Below the pieces are notes generated by a model, which was not told the origin of the DNA, ran no database searches, and saw nothing but the letters and a program-made list of their open reading frames with translations. The position numbers and the translations under genes were made by a program. This document shows positions 12,281-14,082 of a stretch of 14,082 nucleotides of DNA, piece after piece. The stretch is taken from NCBI GenBank assembly GCA_023144115.1, contig JAGLGH010000221.1:1-14082 (forward strand), given 5' to 3'. The DNA is from Nanobdellota archaeon. GTDB lineage: Archaea; Nanobdellota; Nanobdellia; Woesearchaeales; JAGLGH01. The number at the start of each line of letters is the position of its first letter. The first letter of the stretch is position 1.

Positions 12281-13792
12281 ATGTTCAAAAAATTGAAAGC
12301 AAAAGTATCAATCGAAGAATTTGTTAAAGAATATTTCCCAGATTCTAAAAATCATAATTGGGACGATTCAAAAGTTAGGAAAGGGTTCAAACAAAAACTT
12401 AACAAACATGTTAAATCAAATGATTATGATACACTTGATTTTATCCTCAAAGAAGGCGCTGAATTAGTTAGATTGGATAGTTCAATAGGTCACAATTTTA
12501 TTCATTGCAGCGAAGATCTTCTATCTGTGGATAGAGATTCGCTAAAATATGTAGTTAAAAGAACAAAGCAGTATTTAACAGATGGACATCGAGTTGAGGT
12601 TAAAGATTTGTTAGAAATATATTCTAATTCATTAGATCAAAATGATTTTGAATTAACAATGTCTGAAGCAACAGAACTTTCAAATAAATTAAATATGTCT
12701 CTTATGCAACAGTCTACAAACTTCTCACCAACATTTGCAAGGTTATATCAAGACAATAAAAAAAGATTGGGAAATAAGAATTTTGATAGTTTTATTTCAA
12801 TAGTAAACAACTTATCTGATGTGGATTCTGAAACTGCGAAAGACCTATTTGGTTATAATCCATTCTCATCGTCTTATCCAATACTTAATCTTGATAAATT
12901 ACCTCCTAAGATTGTAAGTAAGTTTTTTGATATTATTGAATATGCAGAAAAAAACAAAGATTCTGGGAATCATGGTTCAGTTATAGAAGCCAGAGGAGAT
13001 TTCATCAAAACATGTTCTTCATCAGTTAAAACAATATACAATCAACTTGGAGAAGAATTAACCTTTAAAGTATTGGATAGTGTTGAACAAATTGCCAATA
13101 AGAGCATTGAATCTGCAGAGAGCGCTTTAACTGGTTTAAGTTATACAATGAACAAAAAAGATTCCTCAAATAATTTGAATTACAATCAAATACAAGATGG
13201 GTTAAGTATTCTAGAATCTGTAGAACAAGGTCCATTTAATATGAAGTTCTCTTCAAAAATTTATTCAATGGTAAAAAATAACCAAAAAGATGAACTGCTT
13301 GATAAAGTTTCAAATGCAGAATCAGTTGCAAAAATTATTGATTGCAATACTGGAAGTGTTTTTGAAACATATTGTTCTTTATGCGAAAAATATTCTTTAG
13401 ATGTTGCGCAAAAAGTAATTGAGACTGTAAAAGAACAAGCAAAAACAAGTTCTAAAATCGCAAAAAGCTTATTATATAATGCTTCAGGGATATTATATGG
13501 TAGTTCAGGAATAATGGATTATAATCTTGGACTAACTACTTTTATAGACTATAATCAAGGGATAACTATTTTTAATAATTTAGCTGAAGGGATAAGAGAT
13601 TGCGCTAAAGAACATGAACGAGTAGGGCTTTTAATGAGTTATGATGGACAATTCGTTGCAAGGGATTTTGGTTCAGAAGGCGTAAAAGAACTGGCTAATG
13701 CACTTTGCATAATAGAAAAATATAGTAAAGGTAAGGACTACTTTATAGCTAAAATGGGAGCAAGAGCAGCTGGGAAAGAGGGAAAATATTAA
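12281..13792 (+). CDS. Large helical repeat-like protein of unknown function
   Basis: A 503-aa protein I do not recognise. The ATG at 12281 is preferred over an in-frame GTG at 12257 because GAGGTG sits 5 nt before it and the GTG falls inside the 5' dyad. It is almost wholly alpha-helical, hydrophilic, and lacks a signal peptide or membrane segment. Residues 241-288 and 361-406 look like copies of one unit: F-x3-C near the start, then Y, L, a F/AxKV-(L/I)-(D/E)-x-V core, A-x(3)-S, and an A-x-x-(G/S)-L-x-(Y/S) end. A weaker copy may lie at 149-190. This suggests a HEAT- or armadillo-like solenoid. Near the C-terminus DYNLGLTTF (413-421) and DYNQGITIF (423-431) are a tandem duplication. It is probably a binding scaffold rather than an enzyme; this is inference. 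Confidence 0.75.
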   Translation: MFKKLKAKVSIEEFVKEYFPDSKNHNWDDSKVRKGFKQKLNKHVKSNDYDTLDFILKEGAELVRLDSSIGHNFIHCSEDLLSVDRDSLKYVVKRTKQYLTDGHRVEVKDLLEIYSNSLDQNDFELTMSEATELSNKLNMSLMQQSTNFSPTFARLYQDNKKRLGNKNFDSFISIVNNLSDVDSETAKDLFGYNPFSSSYPILNLDKLPPKIVSKFFDIIEYAEKNKDSGNHGSVIEARGDFIKTCSSSVKTIYNQLGEELTFKVLDSVEQIANKSIESAESALTGLSYTMNKKDSSNNLNYNQIQDGLSILESVEQGPFNMKFSSKIYSMVKNNQKDELLDKVSNAESVAKIIDCNTGSVFETYCSLCEKYSLDVAQKVIETVKEQAKTSSKIAKSLLYNASGILYGSSGIMDYNLGLTTFIDYNQGITIFNNLAEGIRDCAKEHERVGLLMSYDGQFVARDFGSEGVKELANALCIIEKYSKGKDYFIAKMGARAAGKEGKY

Positions 13793-13881
13793 ACTTTGAA
13801 CCATCTACAAACTATTTAGGATTTGTTCATTTCAATAAAACCCAGACTTGTCATAATTTCCCCCAGTTTAAAATTAAAAAC

Positions 13882-13970
13882 AGCCTCCGGCGAGAGTTGA
13901 ACTCGCGACCTCAGCCTTTTTGTTGTTATTAACATACCAAGGCTGCGCTATACCACTAAGCCACGGAGGC
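13882..13970 (-). tRNA. tRNA-Thr(GGU) with intron
   Basis: Folded on the minus strand: acceptor stem GCCTCCG / CGGAGGC; D arm GCT...AGC with a GG in the loop; anticodon stem CAGCC / GGCTG; 7-nt loop T-T-G-G-T-A-A after splicing, so the anticodon is GGU (reads ACC and ACU, threonine); five-base variable loop AGGTC; T arm GCGAG-TTCAACT-CTCGC. The discriminator is T73, as in many archaeal tRNA-Thr, and no CCA is encoded. The mature length is 72 nt. A TATA box at 14013-14006 implies a 5' leader of about 12 nt, and T-runs follow the 3' end. Confidence 0.95.
13918..13934 (-). other. 17-nt archaeal tRNA intron at position 37/38
   Basis: The loop between the anticodon-stem strands is 24 nt instead of 7, so 17 nt must be removed after A37. 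The precursor can form a relaxed bulge-helix-bulge: a short TTG/CAA helix, GTA and AAA bulges on opposite strands, and a terminal TGTT/AACA stem with an AAT loop. This is the shape cut by archaeal tRNA splicing endonuclease. Shifting the intron by one base (36/37) gives the same mature RNA. Confidence 0.85.
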
Positions 13971-14005
13971 AGGTTTATGGTATTGAATATAAGATTTGAT
14001 TGTGA

Positions 14006-14013
14006 TTTATAAA
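14006..14013 (-). promoter_or_regulatory. TATA box of the tRNA-Thr gene
   Basis: TTTATAAA on the minus strand predicts initiation near 13982, 12 nt before the first base of the tRNA. The remaining bases to the window end are A+T rich with no gene seen. Confidence 0.55.
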
Positions 14014-14082
14014 GCTTTTGCACTGTTAAAATTTAAAATTAATACACAAATAAAATCAAACCTTATCAAGATACAGCTTAAA

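Noticed and set aside
12135..12296. Plus-strand frame from TTG 4 nt after AGGAGGT
   Set aside because: It would read through the TATA box, the dyad and the Shine-Dalgarno of the large gene; spacing to the TTG is too short and the composition is that of A+T-rich non-coding DNA.
1..14082. CRISPR array or cas genes accompanying the CARF-like regulator
   Set aside because: No regularly spaced direct repeats and no Cas motifs were seen anywhere in the window.
13882..14082. Integrated element using the tRNA gene as attachment site
   Set aside because: No integrase and no second copy of a tRNA 3' end were seen; the accessory-looking 12281 gene lies on the 3' side but no element boundary is visible.

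Overview
This looks like a chromosomal segment of an A+T-rich archaeon, most plausibly a DPANN lineage (Woesearchaeales/Pacearchaeales-like; the lineage is an inference). Three things support archaea. (1) Most genes or operons have a TTTATAAA/TTTAAATA-type TATA box centred about 25-28 nt from the start of RNA. At eight protein starts this falls on or next to the ATG, which indicates leaderless mRNAs; I used this spacing to choose starts. (2) The tRNA-Thr(GGU) at the right end carries a 17-nt intron at the canonical archaeal 37/38 position, a T73 discriminator and no encoded CCA. (3) A minimal histone-fold gene is present.

Layout. 1-1184: a membrane-anchored trypsin-fold serine protease. 1474-2817: a two-gene operon of coiled-coil proteins, the first with a long proline-rich tail; its promoter shares an upstream element with the protease promoter. 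2823-3494 (minus): a 56-residue histone-fold protein and a lipobox lipoprotein. 3603-4220: an M50 (site-2 protease family) intramembrane metalloprotease. 4341-4757: a small unknown protein. 4834-7341: a eukaryotic-type (GT3) glycogen synthase, then a regulator with a Rossmann/CARF-like domain and a winged helix. 7433-8389: a queuosine-salvage glycosidase (Qng1/DUF2419). 8420-11488 (minus): a four-gene envelope operon, lgt - DsbA-like thioredoxin - two related six-TM proteins. 11640-12044 and 12281-13792: two unknown proteins, the second large and helical. 13882-13970 (minus): the split tRNA-Thr.

How the genes fit together. There is an envelope theme: a secreted protease, a lipoprotein, a bacterial-type Lgt able to lipidate it, an extracytoplasmic thioredoxin-fold protein, an intramembrane protease and two polytopic proteins. 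The lipoprotein has two further cysteines that could form a disulfide. A second theme is storage carbon (GT3 glycogen synthase with a neighbouring nucleotide-sensor-like regulator). A third is nucleoside scavenging (Qng1), unexpected in an archaeon.

Points that most deserve a second look: Qng1 in an archaeon; Lgt plus a matching lipoprotein; the CXXS (single-cysteine) active site of the DsbA-like protein; the CARF-like regulator with no CRISPR in view; the 56-aa histone lacking helix alpha3; the promoter element shared by the protease and proline-rich operon; and the 8-bp dyad at the predicted mRNA 5' end of the large unknown gene. I see no CRISPR array, transposase, integrase or rRNA here. 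All family assignments come from reading motifs; no database search was run.
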